DNA from: Tannerella sp.
Lineage (GTDB): Bacteria > Bacteroidota > Bacteroidia > Bacteroidales > Tannerellaceae
DNA: 7,807 nucleotides
Assembly: GCA_031268395.1 (NCBI GenBank)
Contig: JAIRXI010000402.1
Coordinates: 1 to 7,807 of the forward strand
Direction: 5' to 3'
Shown: positions 6,040 through 7,807 of the stretch, one piece after another
Layout of the letters: the number at the start of each line of letters is the position of its first letter
Numbering within the stretch: position 1 is the first letter of the stretch
Position numbers and translations under genes: made by a program
Notes under the pieces: model-generated
What the model was told of the DNA's origin: nothing
Seen by the model: only the letters and a program-made list of their open reading frames with translations
Databases searched by the model: none

Positions 6040-7179
6040 ATGGATATAGAACATGTAAGAAGTCGTTTTATCAAACACTTTGACGGAAGTACGGGCACGG
6101 TTTACGCTTCGCCCGGACGGATTAATTTAATTGGCGAACATACGGATTATAACGGCGGATTTGTATTCCCCGGCGCAATCGACAAGGGCATCATGGCCGA
6201 AATCAAGCCGAACGGGAAGAAGAAAGTACGCGCATATTCCATTGATTTAAAAGACTACGTAGAGTTTGGCCTGAACGAAGAAGACGCGCCCCGCACCAGC
6301 TGGGCGAGGTATATTTTCGGTGTCTGCCGCGAGATTATCAAGCGCGGCGGCGAAATAGAAGGATTCAACACGGCCTTTGCGGGCGATGTGCCGCTGGGCG
6401 CCGGCATGTCGTCGTCGGCTGCGCTGGAAAGCACGTTTGCCTTCGCGCTTAACGACCTTTACAACCTGGGCATCGACAGGATTGAACTCGCCCGGATCGG
6501 TCAGGCCACCGAACACAACTACTGCGGCGTGAAATGCGGCATCATGGATCAGTTTGCATCCCTTTTCGGAAAGCAGGGTCATCTGATCCGGCTGGACTGC
6601 CGTTCGCTTGCATACGAATATTTCCCCTTTGACCCGCAAGGCTACAAGCTGGTCCTGCTGGATACGGTCGTCAAGCACGAACTGGCATCGTCGGCCTATA
6701 ATGCGCGCCGCGAATCGTGCGAACGGGTGGCCCGCAGGCTGAACGCGGAGTTTCTGAGCGACGTCACGCTCGAACAGCTGGAAAGTGCCCGGAGCGAAAT
6801 CGGCGGAGACGACTACAAACGCGCCGAGTACGTGATCGGCGAGAAACAGCGTGTGCTGGATGTTTGCGATGCGCTGGTGAAGGGCGATTACGAGACCGTC
6901 GGACGGAAAATGTATGAGACGCACGACGGTATGAGCAGACTCTACGAAGTCAGCTGCGAAGAACTGGACTTCCTGAACGGGCTGGCCGGGGAATGCGGCG
7001 TGACCGGATCGCGTGTGATGGGCGGCGGCTTTGGCGGATGCACCATCAATCTGGTAAAAGACGAACTGTACGATGCTTTTATCCTCAAGGCCAGGGAGGC
7101 GTACAGGGCGAAATTCAACCGTTCGCCGAAAGTCTATGATGTCGTCATCAGCGACGGCTCGCGAAAGTTGAGCGACTGA
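6040..7179 (+). CDS. galK: Galactokinase
   Basis: The 379-residue cytoplasmic enzyme transfers phosphate from ATP to alpha-D-galactose, giving galactose 1-phosphate, the entry step of the Leloir pathway. It is a GHMP kinase with all signatures in order: the galactokinase signature GRINLIGEHTDYNGG (26-40, with Arg27, Glu33 and Asp36), the ATP-binding loop PLGAGMSSSAALES (118-131), the catalytic Asp170 in CGIMDQFASLFG, and the C-terminal GGGFGGCTINLV (328-339). Length is typical. The ATG at 6040 is preceded by an A/T-rich leader without a clear Shine-Dalgarno, and the protein begins at the usual distance from the first signature. It is the last gene of the cluster; the next enzymes, GalT and GalE, are not encoded here. 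No classical terminator follows; the 23-bp palindromic array begins about 70 bases downstream. Confidence 0.97.
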   Translation: MDIEHVRSRFIKHFDGSTGTVYASPGRINLIGEHTDYNGGFVFPGAIDKGIMAEIKPNGKKKVRAYSIDLKDYVEFGLNEEDAPRTSWARYIFGVCREIIKRGGEIEGFNTAFAGDVPLGAGMSSSAALESTFAFALNDLYNLGIDRIELARIGQATEHNYCGVKCGIMDQFASLFGKQGHLIRLDCRSLAYEYFPFDPQGYKLVLLDTVVKHELASSAYNARRESCERVARRLNAEFLSDVTLEQLESARSEIGGDDYKRAEYVIGEKQRVLDVCDALVKGDYETVGRKMYETHDGMSRLYEVSCEELDFLNGLAGECGVTGSRVMGGGFGGCTINLVKDELYDAFILKAREAYRAKFNRSPKVYDVVISDGSRKLSD

Positions 7180-7246
7180 GGTGATGAAACAGATTGTCGT
7201 TGCCCCCGGCAAAGGGTGTTTGCACGCCGCCTTGCAAGACAGGAAT

Positions 7247-7402
7247 GGCTTTCCTTATAAGGCAGTGGTTCACCTTATAAGGCGAGCGTGGCTTTCCTTA
7301 TAAGGGAAGCGTGGTTTCCCTTATAAGGGAAGGGTGGTTTCCCTTATAAGGGAAGAGTGGTTTCCCTTATAAGGGAAGAGTGCCTTTCCTTATAAGGTGG
7401 GC
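7247..7402. repeat. 23-bp palindromic tandem array, 7 copies
   Basis: The decamer CCTTATAAGG occurs seven times, starting at 7253, 7273, 7296, 7319, 7342, 7365 and 7388: spacing 20, then 23 five times. Copies 4-6 are extended to the perfect 16-bp palindrome TTCCCTTATAAGGGAA, and the linker is close to GRGTGGT. The outer copies (1, 2 and 7) are the most diverged. Because 23 is not a multiple of three, the array is not a coding repeat. GGTTCAC (7267-7273) and GTGAACC (7403-7409) are also complementary, so nearly the whole array could be closed by a long-range stem. It lies just after galK and may form the 3' end of the gal transcript, but there is no T-tract. Confidence 0.95.
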
Positions 7403-7431
7403 GTGAACCTCCCAATATGACAATTTGGAAT

Positions 7432-7575
7432 GCGCCTGGTAACAGGCGCGATGTGCCGTTTACCGGTTGTTGGCGTGAGATGGATATGACCTGGACGTAT
7501 TTCTGTTATATCTGCTCACGCCACTGTGCCGGATCCGCCGTTTTGTCCGGAAGAAGCGGGGTTCGCCCGTCCGGC
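7432..7575. other. Hairpin-rich intergenic stretch, possible structured RNA
   Basis: No gene is visible between the array and the lipoprotein start. The stretch holds a perfect 7-bp hairpin with a GTAA (GNRA-type) loop at 7432-7438/7443-7449; an 8-bp stem 7472-7479/7515-7522, extended by GATAT/ATATC (7483-7487/7508-7512) beyond a small internal loop; and a 6-bp stem 7528-7533/7570-7575 enclosing CGGG/CCCG (7557-7560/7566-7569). This could be a small RNA, a 3' UTR, or a decayed element. I see neither a convincing promoter nor a T-tract terminator. Confidence 0.35.
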
Positions 7576-7704
7576 ATTCAAGTTCAACATACGGCCTGTA
7601 ATGAAAACATGATAAAACCACCATCGGTCATAAATCCATGTCACGTGCCATATAATCCTTTAATTTGGAACAGATTGAAAGAAATACGGTTAAGAAGAAT
7701 GATT

Positions 7705-7807
7705 ATGAACAAGAAGAATTTCAGGATGCTCGTCCTCATTGCAGTTGCGATACTGGCATTGGGATGCGGCAAGAAAGACAGACTGGCGGACGATTTTGTT
7801 GCTCCGC
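7705..7807 (+). CDS. Predicted lipoprotein, N-terminal fragment
   Basis: The gene runs off the window after 34 codons. The visible part is a lipoprotein signal peptide: a basic start (MNKKNFR), a hydrophobic core (LVLIAVAILALG) and a lipid-acceptor Cys at residue 21, followed by GKKDRLADDFVAP. Ala at -3 and Leu at -2 are a loose but acceptable lipobox. After processing the protein would be lipid-anchored in the envelope; inner versus outer membrane cannot be decided. I chose ATG 7705, with AAGAAG about seven bases upstream; the in-frame ATG at 7699 would add two residues. The function is unknown because the mature domain lies outside the window. Confidence 0.75.
   Translation, partial: MNKKNFRMLVLIAVAILALGCGKKDRLADDFVAP

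Noticed and set aside
3655..7212. Antisense and out-of-frame open frames over galM, the symporter gene and galK
   Set aside because: These are shadows of well-recognised genes, have no family motifs and depend on the codon bias of the sense strand.
7247..7402. CRISPR array
   Set aside because: Units are contiguous 23-bp palindromes with near-constant linkers and no unique spacers, and no cas gene is nearby. The same holds for the 21-bp array.
7551..7590. tRNA-like GGTTCGCCC motif
   Set aside because: No cloverleaf with acceptor, D and anticodon arms can be built around it; it is the loop of a short stem.

Overview
The window looks like chromosomal DNA from a member of the Bacteroidales (Bacteroidetes). 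The signs are the galM - sugar/H+ symporter - galK gene order typical of that group, starts that mostly lack a strong Shine-Dalgarno, TAnnTTTG-like -7 boxes, and the start of a lipoprotein gene. Coding DNA is roughly mid-50s percent GC by spot counts, and the intergenic DNA is richer in A and T. I cannot name a genus.

Layout: (1) Positions 1-740 hold no convincing gene. They contain a cluster of short hairpins (70-135), a homopolymer-rich stretch with one candidate -7 box, and a 13-copy, 21-bp tandem array (387-659). (2) Positions 741-1409 encode a 222-residue protein of unknown function, followed by stem-loops that include a good terminator, and then by a dispersed-type inverted repeat (1571-1692). 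(3) Positions 1819-3467 hold two membrane-protein genes that overlap by one base: an AI-2E/UPF0118 family permease and a TRIC/UPF0126 family channel. (4) After a terminator and a 19-bp palindrome comes the galactose cluster (3571-7179): aldose 1-epimerase, an FHS/FucP-type MFS symporter and galactokinase. A strong hairpin with a T-tract lies between symporter and kinase. (5) Positions 7180-7704 hold a second tandem array, seven CCTTATAAGG palindromes at about 23-bp spacing, and a hairpin-rich stretch. (6) The window ends inside a predicted lipoprotein gene.

The galactose genes make one pathway: the symporter imports hexose, GalM interconverts beta- and alpha-galactose, and GalK phosphorylates alpha-D-galactose. 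No galT, galE or regulator gene lies in the window.

The most unusual content is in the intergenic DNA. The two tandem arrays differ in unit length (21 and 23 bp) and sequence, yet both alternate TTCCC and GGGAA arms, so every unit can form a hairpin within itself or with its neighbour. In the first array, changes near the 3' end keep the dyad symmetry and yield a perfect 28-bp palindrome. This suggests DNA or RNA structure, not a peptide, is what is kept.
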